64,000 nt of DNA from Candidatus Hodarchaeum mangrovi (lineage in GTDB: Archaea; Asgardarchaeota; Heimdallarchaeia; Hodarchaeales; Hodarchaeaceae): assembly GCA_016839515.1 (NCBI GenBank), contig JAEOUE010000254.1:20932-84931 (forward strand). Reading direction: 5' to 3'. A model generated the notes under the pieces. It saw nothing but the letters and a program-made list of their open reading frames with translations. It had not been told where the DNA came from and ran no database searches. The position numbers and the translations under genes were made by a program. Of this stretch, positions 37,612-46,274 are shown piece after piece. Position 1 is the stretch's first letter; each line of letters begins with the position of its first letter.

Positions 37612-37666
37612 ATGTATACTAAATGTACATTAATCGTTCTATATATAAACCACAGGGTGAATCAAA

Positions 37667-38863
37667 GTGACCAAAAAAAGTGTGATTTCAGGGTTTGTCA
37701 AACCTAGGTTTGAAGCTGTACAGGAAGCCTTCGCTGAGAACTTTGAGCAGCGAAATGAACTAGGGGCAGCCTGTTGTATTTACCACCGAGGAGAAAAAGT
37801 AGTCGACTTATGGGGTGGCATTAGAAACGAAACTACTGGAGAACCATGGGAAGAAGATACCATGGTGATTGTTTGGTCAACTACAAAGGGATTAGCTGGA
37901 TTAGCTATGGCACTTGCTCATTCACGGGGATTATTTGACTTCGATGAATGTGTCTCAAAGTATTGGCCTGAATTTGCTCAAGAGGGTAAAGAGAATATCA
38001 CTATTCGACAGCTACTAGCACATCAAGCGGGACTCTTTGAATTCGATGGACAAGGTGACAAGAACACGATAGCAGACCTTGATCGTCTAGCAGAGAACTT
38101 AGCACGACAAAAACCTGCATGGGAGCCAGGAACGAAGCAGGGATATCACGCTATCAGCCTTGGATACTACCAAAGCGAGCTCTTGCGCCACGTTGACCCC
38201 AATGGCCGTAGCCTAGGGCAGTACTTCCAAGATGAAATTGCTACTCCACTTGGTCTCGACTTCTACATTCGACTTCCTGAAGAAATTCCAAATTCCAGAC
38301 TAGCTACCCTTCGAACTGCCAAGATTGGCCTTTTGGCGATACGAGGTATGCCATTCCGCTTGGTTCTTGCATCGATGTACAAAAATTCTACATTCCGTAG
38401 ATCGCTATTTGGGAGTGACATTTCCTTGGACAAAGAACATATTTATGCTAGGAATTTCGAAGTTCCTTCAGGAGGAGGTGTGGGAACAGCCCGTGCCATT
38501 GCTCATGCATACAGCGTTTTTGCGACCGGTGGAAAGGAACTTGGACTGCGAGAGGATACACTTCAACAATTAATGGCACCCCCCGTTGCTCCATTACAAG
38601 GATCCAGAGATCTAGCCCTAAAAGTGGAGATACCATTCTCTCTCAGTTTCACGAAACCCTCTCCAAAGACCCCCTGGGGTTCTCCTAGCTCATTTGGGAT
38701 GCCAGGAACAGGAGGTTCATTTGGATTTGCGGATCCACAAGCTAAGATAGGATATGGGTATGTCCTCAATGGGATGGGTATGTCACTTACTGATCCAAGA
38801 GACCTCGCTCTACGTACAGCAATGTACCATTCAATTGGCATAACAGATCCGTACTATGAGTGA
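37667..38863 (+). CDS. Serine hydrolase (beta-lactamase/EstB family)
   Basis: A 398-residue class C beta-lactamase-like esterase. The nucleophile motif SxxK is STTK (71-74) in VWSTTKGLAGLAMA, and the catalytic Tyr is in GYHAISLGYY. The late stretch FGMPGTGGSFGFADP replaces the KTG strand, as in EstB-type esterases. GGTGA lies 6 nt before the GTG start. Divergent from, and similar in base composition to, the E2-like gene. Likely a cytoplasmic esterase, since no signal peptide is present. Substrate unknown. The composition points to horizontal transfer, probably from a bacterium. Confidence 0.88.
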   Translation: MTKKSVISGFVKPRFEAVQEAFAENFEQRNELGAACCIYHRGEKVVDLWGGIRNETTGEPWEEDTMVIVWSTTKGLAGLAMALAHSRGLFDFDECVSKYWPEFAQEGKENITIRQLLAHQAGLFEFDGQGDKNTIADLDRLAENLARQKPAWEPGTKQGYHAISLGYYQSELLRHVDPNGRSLGQYFQDEIATPLGLDFYIRLPEEIPNSRLATLRTAKIGLLAIRGMPFRLVLASMYKNSTFRRSLFGSDISLDKEHIYARNFEVPSGGGVGTARAIAHAYSVFATGGKELGLREDTLQQLMAPPVAPLQGSRDLALKVEIPFSLSFTKPSPKTPWGSPSSFGMPGTGGSFGFADPQAKIGYGYVLNGMGMSLTDPRDLALRTAMYHSIGITDPYYE

Positions 38864-39889
38864 GGAGACAATCCAACACTAGGAACCAAGAGATTCAAAA
38901 CGATACAAATTTTAACAAGTCTGCAAATTCTAATACTTCCTATTGTATTTTGCCTTCACATTTGAATATGAAAACTAACATACTTATAGGTACTTTGTGG
39001 TAGGTTACAGTTTCATTACTGCGTACAGATATTGATTTCGTCTCTACCCAATCGGAACTCTTTTATATTCCTCGTGTTAGGTATCTTGGGATTCTTAATA
39101 GATCCCTAGATTCTGAAAGGATAATTATTGTGGTTAATCAGGATTCAGGGACATATTATAATCTATGATTGTATAATATTGGCGACAGTGCAAGTCATTG
39201 TCCTCCTACGTGGAGATGAAAACCAAGTTTGATTAGCAAAACAGATCTATACCACAGGACCAGCTAGAACATACCTGAAATAGAAAAGGAGCAAACAGAA
39301 TCGTCCCAGAAAAAATCAGTAATAAACAGATTACAACCAGATAATAGAATAGGGCTATAGGGAACAATATAAGTAATTGCAAATTATATAAGTCACTACA
39401 ATACAAGTGATTTAATATTATAGGACAGTGTTACAGTGATTATTAATAAAGAAATTCTAGAGGTTGTTGTTAGCATAAACAACCATCAGGAAGATCTATT
39501 CATTTGCAATATTATTTTTAGTTTTCTACTTCATTGATAGACCATTTTTGCAAAGTGTTGAAGTATTTAAAAGAGATAATTGTTTCCTTTTGAATCGCAC
39601 AAAAGAGAAAAGATTCTCAGCGGTGTGCAAAGCATTAATTTTGTTGACTTCCTGATGGAAGGAATTTTCACCTCTCCCCTATCCTATAGCTATTAAGACG
39701 GTGTGAAACCTATATTTTAAATTATAACCTTTTCCTTTGTTTACAATCGATACTTTAACCTTAATACTATTGTTTTTAATTGCTTATTTGTTATATCACT
39801 ATTTGTGACAATATAACTTAGGATCAAGTATACTCAAGCAGTTAACATCCATTGGAGATATATAGTATAACACCAATGAATCATATATT
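38864..39889. other. Gene-poor spacer of about 1 kb between the acquired island and the hgcA-like gene
   Basis: No open frame of note on either strand and no remnant that I can name. A short perfect hairpin (GGTTGTT/AACAACC, stem 7, loop 9) lies at 39462-39484, and an inverted repeat at 39790-39817. The composition near the left end is intermediate between the G+C-richer island and the native AT-rich sequence, as at an insertion boundary. Confidence 0.5.
39790..39817. repeat. Inverted repeat upstream of the hgcA-like gene
   Basis: GTTATATCAC at 39790-39799 pairs over 10 bases with GTGA/TATAAC at 39805-39817, interrupted only by a 3-base bulge (caa). It lies 73 bases before ATG 39890, where an operator or a leader hairpin would be expected. 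Confidence 0.4.
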
Positions 39890-41551
39890 ATGAGTCTTCT
39901 CTATATGAAAGTTCTTGAAAAATCTCCTGACCAGTATGATAAAGAATTTCAAAAATTATTTCCAGAAAGCGCAGAAATATATGAATTAATATTAAAGACA
40001 ATCGGGAAAACGGGAAAAGTGCTGGAGGTTGGGAGTGGAACAGGAAAACTAGCGATTCAATTGAATAAACTTGGATTAGATGTTACTGCTGTCGATACCT
40101 CGAAAGATATGATTGATTTTGCCTTAAAAGAAGTTCAATTAAATAATATAGATGTTAAATTTATTCTGGGAGACTTTACTTCTCATATTATTTATCAGCA
40201 ACTAGAAACAGAAGGACCATTTGATTTTATTATTTCTACCTTTGTCTTATCAGAACTCACACCTCTTAAACAAATACTCTTCCTTAAACAAATATTTAAT
40301 CTCTTATCCCCAAAAGGACAAATTTTTATTGCAGCAGAAACATTTCCGAAGACAAGATTTGCGAAATATTTCTATAAACTAAAAATAGGTATTCTTAATC
40401 AAATTAATATTTTTCGTGAAGGGTATAGTACTTATCCTATCCTTGACTTCAAGAAAAGATTAGAATATTGGTTTCAAGGTGACTTTTTACTGGAAAAAAG
40501 GAATATTCAATTATATAATGGAACAAAAAAAGATTCTGAACCTGAAATTACACCTTTACTTTCTTTAGAAAGTCAACTGGGACGATTTCGATGGTTAAAA
40601 GTATTTTATTGTATTCTTAATGGAGTTTTAACCCGTAAAAGTATTAAACCAGGTTTATATAAAGTCGGGAATCCAAATAACCAATCTCCATTGTTGGTTA
40701 CCTCAAATTACTATTGGACCGCTTCAACAGTCTCTAAAACTTTACAAAACTTTCAAATTGACTGTTATGTACTCGTTGCAGATACCAAAGGAATTAATGT
40801 TTGGTGTGCTGCTGGAGGAGGTCATTTTACCCATCATAGTATTATCGATGCACTCAGACTCTTTGATGTGGATAAATTTCTGACCCATAAAGAAATTGTT
40901 ATTCCTCAACTTGCAGCAACAGGAGTTGATAGAAAAGAAATAACAAAATTCAAATGGGAACCAAAATTTGGACCAATAAGTATTAAAGAAATCCATAATT
41001 ATCTGATTAATGGTCGAAAAAAATATCCTTCCCAATCCAAAATTAGATTTGATATTGTTAACAGAACATTTATGGGAACTCAACATACAATATTTCTATT
41101 AATAATGTATTTTCTCCCAATTTTCTTATTAACTGGATTTCTGGGTTTTTTAGGATTGGATCGATCATTCTTTTGGTTTAATGTGTCGTTTCAAGGTGCT
41201 ATTATTGCATTATCCCAAAGTCAATTTTTTGCTTGGTTTTACCCCCTTTTCAATTATACACGATCCTTTTTCATTAAAGGACTTACTTTTGGAACAATTT
41301 CTAGCGTAGGAATCTTGTTTCTCATGACTGGTTTAAAAACCTCATATAACCTCTCCACCATTATTTTCTGGTTTCTGCTTATAATGCTCCTTGGTCTGCT
41401 CGTAAGTTTGGATTTTGCTGGACAAACACCCTATTCAAATCATTTAGAAGTCGAAGCTGATTTGATATTGTTTCTTTTACCAGCGATTCTCATAATAATC
41501 TTTTTAATAACAATGTTGATATTATTTCCTCCTATTACGCTATTATTTTAA
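39890..41551 (+). CDS. hgcA: SAM-methyltransferase - HgcA-like corrinoid membrane protein fusion
   Basis: A single uninterrupted 553-residue frame. Residues 1-240 are a class I SAM-dependent methyltransferase (motif I KVLEVGSGTGK at 43-53, acidic D69 in TAVDTS, then FDFIISTFVLSEL and LLSPKGQIFIAAE). Residues about 250-553 match HgcA: IKPGLYKVGNP, SPLLVTSNY, the cap-helix DTKGINVWCAAGGGHF with Cys 306 (the residue that coordinates cobalt in HgcA), IPQLAATGV, FGPISIKEI, then four or five membrane helices (391-545). The canonical cap helix is NVWCAAGKGTFG, so K and T are changed. HgcA carries the methylcorrinoid that methylates mercury. The HgcB-like gene follows after 14 bases. The N-terminal methyltransferase is unusual and could supply the methyl group from SAM to the corrinoid (inference). 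Confidence 0.88.
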   Translation: MSLLYMKVLEKSPDQYDKEFQKLFPESAEIYELILKTIGKTGKVLEVGSGTGKLAIQLNKLGLDVTAVDTSKDMIDFALKEVQLNNIDVKFILGDFTSHIIYQQLETEGPFDFIISTFVLSELTPLKQILFLKQIFNLLSPKGQIFIAAETFPKTRFAKYFYKLKIGILNQINIFREGYSTYPILDFKKRLEYWFQGDFLLEKRNIQLYNGTKKDSEPEITPLLSLESQLGRFRWLKVFYCILNGVLTRKSIKPGLYKVGNPNNQSPLLVTSNYYWTASTVSKTLQNFQIDCYVLVADTKGINVWCAAGGGHFTHHSIIDALRLFDVDKFLTHKEIVIPQLAATGVDRKEITKFKWEPKFGPISIKEIHNYLINGRKKYPSQSKIRFDIVNRTFMGTQHTIFLLIMYFLPIFLLTGFLGFLGLDRSFFWFNVSFQGAIIALSQSQFFAWFYPLFNYTRSFFIKGLTFGTISSVGILFLMTGLKTSYNLSTIIFWFLLIMLLGLLVSLDFAGQTPYSNHLEVEADLILFLLPAILIIIFLITMLILFPPITLLF

Positions 41552-41565
41552 GAAAGGTGTATATA

Positions 41566-41835
41566 GTGACTGCTAAAATCTTTCAAGAAAAATGCATCGG
41601 ATGTACATGGTGTGTTGAGGTCTGTCCTCATCAAATAATAATTATTTCAAAAGAAAATAATAAAGCTGAGATTATAAATGCAAAATTCTGCATAGAATGT
41701 GGAGCCTGTGCATTACAATGCCCTGTTGAGGCAATTCGCTCTCATCCTATAGGTTGTGGATGTATAGGTGGAGTATTAAGAAAAAAGATTAATAAAATTT
41801 TACGAAAAGAAAACCCTAAATCTTGTTGTAATTAA
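41566..41835 (+). CDS. hgcB: HgcB-like 2[4Fe-4S] ferredoxin
   Basis: An 89-residue ferredoxin, chosen from GTG 41566 because GGTG lies 6 nt before it; GTG 41557 overlaps that site. Two [4Fe-4S] motifs are present: C10/C13/C16/C20 and C42/C45/C48/C52. Beyond these are CGC (64-66), matching the extra conserved HgcB cysteine, and a terminal CC pair (87-88). That combination distinguishes HgcB from ordinary ferredoxins. HgcB reduces the HgcA corrinoid and its C-terminal cysteines are thought to pass Hg(II). It directly follows the hgcA-like gene, completing an hgcAB pair. Confidence 0.88.
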   Translation: MTAKIFQEKCIGCTWCVEVCPHQIIIISKENNKAEIINAKFCIECGACALQCPVEAIRSHPIGCGCIGGVLRKKINKILRKENPKSCCN

Positions 41836-41857
41836 TTATCCAAAGAGGGAAATTATA

Positions 41858-42853
41858 ATGGAATACAAACTATTAGGAAAGACTGGTATTCGAGTTAGTC
41901 GAATTTGTTTAGGAATGATGTCTTTTGGCGATCCCAATATATCTAAATGGACCTTGGGGATTGAAGAAGCAAAATCAATAATTTTGAAAGCAATCGATTT
42001 AGGAATTAATTTTTTTGACACAGCAAATGTCTATTCTGCTGGGAAATCAGAGGAAATAACTGGTGAGATCTTAAAGGATTATAGAGATGAAGTTGTGATT
42101 GCTACTAAAGTCTTTTTCCCCTTAAGTGGCTATAGTCGTGATCCCGAACCAAAACCAAACACTAATGGACTCTCACGCTATCATATTAGACAAGCAATCC
42201 GTGATTCGCTAAAAAGGCTACAAACTGATCACGTTGATTTATATCAAATTCATCGGTTGGATCCATCTTTACCAATTGAAGAGATTCTCATATCACTTAA
42301 TCATCTAATTCAACAAGGAAAAGTCCTTCATATAGGAGCCAGCTCGATGTTTGCATGGCAGTTTACAAAAAGTCTCTGGATGGCAGAAAAATACAATTTG
42401 GAACCGTTTAAAACAATGCAAAACCATTACAACCTTTTATATAGAGAAGAAGAACGAGAAATGATTCCATTGTGTCAAGACCAAGATATTGGTCTTATTC
42501 CTTGGAGTCCCCTTGCCCGAGGATTCTTAGCTGGTAAATATCAACGTGAAGAAGAAGAGACATCAAATCGAAGTAAATATGATCGTTATTTAAAGCTGAG
42601 ATATTTCAAAAAGGAAGACTTTGATATTGTTGACCGAGTTGTTGAAATCGCAAAAGAAAAAGACGTTGAACCTGCTCAAATTGCTTTAGCATGGCATTTT
42701 AGTAAAGATTATATTACTGCACCTATTTTAGGTGCAACCAATATCAGCCATGTCGAAGATGCTGTAGAAGCGTTACAAATTAAACTTACAGACTATGATA
42801 TTGTACGTTTAGAAGAGCTCTATAAACCTCAACTGATCAGTGGTCATTCCTAA
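41858..42853 (+). CDS. Aldo/keto reductase
   Basis: A 331-residue NADPH-dependent aldo/keto reductase. The active-site set is visible as NFFDTANVYSAGKSEE (Asp, Tyr), ATKVF (Lys) and IHRLD (His). The TIM-barrel C-terminal coenzyme region is ILGATNISHVEDA. GGGAAA precedes the ATG. It follows the hgcB-like gene by 22 bases on the same strand and may be cotranscribed, but a link to methylation is not implied. The family suggests reduction of aldehydes or ketones. Confidence 0.88.
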   Translation: MEYKLLGKTGIRVSRICLGMMSFGDPNISKWTLGIEEAKSIILKAIDLGINFFDTANVYSAGKSEEITGEILKDYRDEVVIATKVFFPLSGYSRDPEPKPNTNGLSRYHIRQAIRDSLKRLQTDHVDLYQIHRLDPSLPIEEILISLNHLIQQGKVLHIGASSMFAWQFTKSLWMAEKYNLEPFKTMQNHYNLLYREEEREMIPLCQDQDIGLIPWSPLARGFLAGKYQREEEETSNRSKYDRYLKLRYFKKEDFDIVDRVVEIAKEKDVEPAQIALAWHFSKDYITAPILGATNISHVEDAVEALQIKLTDYDIVRLEELYKPQLISGHS

Positions 42854-42939
42854 GAATTATCTCTAATAAAATTATCTTTAAATGAAAAAATACTGAATCT
42901 TTTTATTAGGTAGGATTCAGTGAAGAGGCTAAAACTGAT

Positions 42940-43890
42940 TTGGAAGAAGAACAATTTCATATACACACAACACGTTTATTCGCTGTGTTTGTAATGATGA
43001 TTGCAGCTTTTTTCTGGGGTACAACATATATAATAGTAAAAATCGGTCTTTCCTATCTTGATCCTCCTCTTCCACCCCTTGGTTTTTTATTTTTAAGGTT
43101 CTTAATAGCTTTGATAATTATTTTCATTCCTATAAGCCTTCTCAATCCTATTAATGATTTCTTTGTCTTATTAAAAACCAAATGGATTATTTTTTTGGGA
43201 GTAGTTAATGCTATTGCCTATATACTTCAGTTTTTAGGTCAAGGCGGGACTACTTCCGCCATAGCAGCTTTATTCATAAATATATATCTAATATCCACCC
43301 CATTCATTGCATGGGTGATTTTAAAAGAACAAATACCGAAAAAACTTATAGGAGCAATATTTTGTGGATTGATGGGAGTAATAATGGTTTCAACTGCAAA
43401 TATATTAATCGAACCACCTCAGGATTATACAATCTTCTTTTTAAGCACGATATCGGTCTTTTTCTCGGGAATTATTTGGGGAGGATATTCTGTTATCTCT
43501 AAAAAAATAAATATTCTAGCTAATGAAACAAACTCTATTCAAATGAAAAATGCCCCTTTGATCTTTACAACCTCAAATTTCTACACAGTCTGCATAATAT
43601 TTTTTTCTATGCTTTTCTTTCACCATTTACCAAATATTTCCATTTTTACATTAAATTCATGGTTAATAATTCTATATCTTGCTATATGCGGGACTTTAAT
43701 TCCATTTGTTCTTATAATTTATGCTTCTCGTTCGTTGAAAGCATCAGAGATTAATCTAATCACTCTTTTAAATGTAATTGTTGGATTAATACTTGCTTCC
43801 CTCGTATTAGCAGAGGATTTTACATTGTTAAGTGTGATAGGGAGTTGTTTAATTATAATAGGCATTATTACCTCTATCAATACTAAGTAA
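42940..43890 (+). CDS. DMT-superfamily (EamA) transporter
   Basis: A 316-residue membrane protein with ten predicted helices in two EamA repeats (FFWGTTYIIVKIGL at the start of the first, SGIIWGGYSVISKK in the second), ending in a C-terminal ITSINTK tail. EamA proteins move amino acids, metabolites or other small solutes. The start is TTG 42940; the in-frame upstream codons reach a stop after ten residues without a better start. Substrate unknown. Confidence 0.85.
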   Translation: MEEEQFHIHTTRLFAVFVMMIAAFFWGTTYIIVKIGLSYLDPPLPPLGFLFLRFLIALIIIFIPISLLNPINDFFVLLKTKWIIFLGVVNAIAYILQFLGQGGTTSAIAALFINIYLISTPFIAWVILKEQIPKKLIGAIFCGLMGVIMVSTANILIEPPQDYTIFFLSTISVFFSGIIWGGYSVISKKINILANETNSIQMKNAPLIFTTSNFYTVCIIFFSMLFFHHLPNISIFTLNSWLIILYLAICGTLIPFVLIIYASRSLKASEINLITLLNVIVGLILASLVLAEDFTLLSVIGSCLIIIGIITSINTK

Positions 43891-43926
43891 TTTGAATTTA
43901 GTTGTTTTTTTTGTTAAATAAAGCGA

Positions 43927-43956
43927 AGAGCTTTTATTTTTATTAATAAAGGCTCT
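43927..43956 (+). repeat. 12-bp hairpin upstream of map
   Basis: AGAGCTTTTATT and AATAAAGGCTCT form a 12-base stem with one G-U pair and a 6-base loop. It ends 18 bases before the map start and just before its GGTG ribosome site. No T-run follows on the plus strand, so it is not an obvious terminator; it may end the upstream transcript or act as a leader element of map. Confidence 0.45.
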
Positions 43957-43974
43957 GATTAGTGGTGTCACCAT

Positions 43975-44880
43975 ATGATATGGTCTCGCGAAGAATTACA
44001 TGACCTTCAATTATCAGGAAAAATCGCTAAATTAACATTAGATCAGATTGAAGCTTATATCAAACCAGGAATTTCGATTGGGGCATTACATGATACTTTA
44101 GTTAAATTAATACAGAAACGTGGAGCTGATTTAGCTTTTCCTCCAAATATTAGCTTAGACAATTGCGCAGCGCATGATACAGCAAATATTGATGAAAAGC
44201 GAGTAATTCCTAAACGAGGCTTAATTAAAATTGATATAGGTGCTAATGTTAATGGGATGCTTTCTGATACTGCCAAAACATTTTCTACCGACGGAAAGAA
44301 TGTTCGACTTATTAAAGCATCTCAGGAAGCTCTTGATAAAGCTATCGAGACATTAAAACCTGGTATCAGAATTAGTGACGTTGGATCAGTTGTACAAGAA
44401 ACTATTGAACGTTTTGGATACAAGCCGATTTCAAATTTGACAGGCCATCAATTAGAAAAAGCTCGTCTTCATGCAGGAGTATCAATTCCAAGTGTCAAGG
44501 CGATGCCTTTTTCAAAGCGTACAAAAATCAAAGAAGGTATGATTCTAGCAATAGAACCGTTTGCGACTGATGGCAAAGGACTTAATTCTGGGTATGTTGA
44601 TAATTTTGGTGAACCGCTGATTTTTTCTTCTAGTGGAAATCCCCGAACAGAGGTAGGAAAAATTTTAACCAAACGTTTTGAGTTATTACCTTTTTCTCTT
44701 AGGTATGCGAATCAATATTTAATTGAAAAAGAGAGTAAAGTTTCTAATCTAGCTCAAATTTTGACTCAAGACCATTTTCATGGGTACCCACCTCTTGTTG
44801 AAAAAACAGGTGGACTTGTCAGTCAGGCAGAACATTCAGTCTTGATTACTAAATCAGGTATAAAGATCTTAACTGAATGA
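43975..44880 (+). CDS. map: Methionine aminopeptidase, type II
   Basis: A 301-residue archaeal/eukaryotic type methionine aminopeptidase that removes the initiator Met from new proteins. The five metal ligands are in place: KIDIGANVNGMLSDTA (two Asp), NLTGHQLEKARLHAG (His), ILAIEPFATDGKG (Glu) and QAEHSVLI (Glu). The characteristic type II insertion lies between the last two. Length is normal. GGTG lies 7 nt before ATG 43975. Confidence 0.93.
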   Translation: MIWSREELHDLQLSGKIAKLTLDQIEAYIKPGISIGALHDTLVKLIQKRGADLAFPPNISLDNCAAHDTANIDEKRVIPKRGLIKIDIGANVNGMLSDTAKTFSTDGKNVRLIKASQEALDKAIETLKPGIRISDVGSVVQETIERFGYKPISNLTGHQLEKARLHAGVSIPSVKAMPFSKRTKIKEGMILAIEPFATDGKGLNSGYVDNFGEPLIFSSSGNPRTEVGKILTKRFELLPFSLRYANQYLIEKESKVSNLAQILTQDHFHGYPPLVEKTGGLVSQAEHSVLITKSGIKILTE

Positions 44881-44981
44881 ACTATATCTTACCAGAATGA
44901 TATTGCTTATAAATATGTAATAAATTCAAAGATTTGTTTTTTATAACTATTGTTCAATATAAACTTATAGGTGCTACTAAA

Positions 44982-46274
44982 TTGTCCTCAATGAATCAAG
45001 ATGAAGATCAGAAACAATCATCTAACTTGATTGGTTATCTTATTTTTCTTTGTGGCCAATGGATATCAATTTTAGGATCAAATATAGTCAATTTTGTAAT
45101 TATATGGTTCTTAGCATTAACTACAGAAAGTGAATTTGTTTTAGGTCTTTCCGCTTTTCTTGGTTTTATGCCATTCATTCTTGTAACCCCCATTGCAGGA
45201 GTGTTTGTGGATAGATGGAGTAGAAAGAAAGTAATTGTTTTCGTTGACTTTATGCAGGCATTCTTTACATTAATCCTGATAGCTGCCTTTATATCAAATC
45301 TTTTCACTGATATTCAGCTTGTACTCATTCTTCTTTCCTTGAATTTTATTAGAGGAATCTTTGGGGCATTTCACACTTCAGCAACTGATACTCTTCTACC
45401 AATCATGGTTCCACGGGATCAACTAAGTCGAATAAATGGTATGAATTACTTTGTTAATGCTGGAATAAATATTATTGGTCCAATTATCGCTCCTATATTA
45501 CTTGAGATTTTTCCAGATATTACTCAAATACTCTGGCTAGATGTTATTACCTTTCTTCTAGCTATTGTACCAACATTATTAATAACTATACCAAAAATTA
45601 TTAAGAAAGTTGAAAAAATTGAAAAACCTTCTTTCGGACACGAATTCATCGAAGGAATTCGATTCATAATTAAAACACCTGGGTTATTCCCTCTTCTCTT
45701 TGTTTTTGCAGGTGCAAATTTCTTTTTGACTCCACTCTTCACTCAACTTGCTTTTTTCATCAAATTCATCCATGGAGGTCAGGCTCAAGATTTCGGATTT
45801 ATAGCAGCTTTACAGCAAACAGGTCTGCTTATTGGTTCATTCATTATGACATTCTGGAAAGGCTTCAAGAATCATGCTTTAGGTGTTGCATTTGGATTGT
45901 TTTTAGGCTACTTAGGACTAGTTATAATGCTTCTAGCTCCTATTGGTTTTTTCCTAATATTAGGTATTGGAATTTTTATTACAGGATTTGTATTACCAGT
46001 TGCTAATGTCTCAAGTGAGGCAATCTGGGGAGCTACTGTTCCACGAGAAGTATTAGGCCGCGTTTATGCGGTTCGTCGGACATTGGCACAATTTAGTGCA
46101 CCTGTTTCAATGCTCCTCTCTGGAATTTTTGCAGAATTATATGGTTTAACCATCATTCTCTGGGTAGCTTCGATATTGGGACTAACTGTCTTAGGATTCA
46201 CATGGTTTTTCACTCCACTACCAGAAGTCGAGAAACGTATCAGTATACAGAGATCAAATACTAAAGATGCTTAA
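44982..46274 (+). CDS. MFS transporter (MFS_3/EntS-like)
   Basis: About 430 residues with twelve predicted helices. The MFS loop motif is GVFVDRWSRKKVIVF (the GxxxDRxxRK type), and GIFGAFHTSATDTLLPIMVP is typical of the MFS_3 subgroup that exports siderophores or drugs. A TTG at 44934 is in frame, but GGTG lies 8 nt before TTG 44982, which gives a normal short N terminus before helix 1 and is preferred. The 3' end overlaps the convergent HEAT-repeat gene by 4 bases. Substrate unknown. Confidence 0.87.
   Translation: MSSMNQDEDQKQSSNLIGYLIFLCGQWISILGSNIVNFVIIWFLALTTESEFVLGLSAFLGFMPFILVTPIAGVFVDRWSRKKVIVFVDFMQAFFTLILIAAFISNLFTDIQLVLILLSLNFIRGIFGAFHTSATDTLLPIMVPRDQLSRINGMNYFVNAGINIIGPIIAPILLEIFPDITQILWLDVITFLLAIVPTLLITIPKIIKKVEKIEKPSFGHEFIEGIRFIIKTPGLFPLLFVFAGANFFLTPLFTQLAFFIKFIHGGQAQDFGFIAALQQTGLLIGSFIMTFWKGFKNHALGVAFGLFLGYLGLVIMLLAPIGFFLILGIGIFITGFVLPVANVSSEAIWGATVPREVLGRVYAVRRTLAQFSAPVSMLLSGIFAELYGLTIILWVASILGLTVLGFTWFFTPLPEVEKRISIQRSNTKDA

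Noticed and set aside
39462..39484. 7-bp hairpin as transposon end or attachment site
   Set aside because: It is short, single-copy in the window and not flanked by direct repeats or an integrase.
39890..41551. C-terminal half as acetyl-CoA synthase corrinoid protein (AcsC)
   Set aside because: The NVWCAAG cap helix, DTKGINVW, the membrane helices and the HgcB-like partner all point to HgcA, and no Wood-Ljungdahl gene is adjacent.
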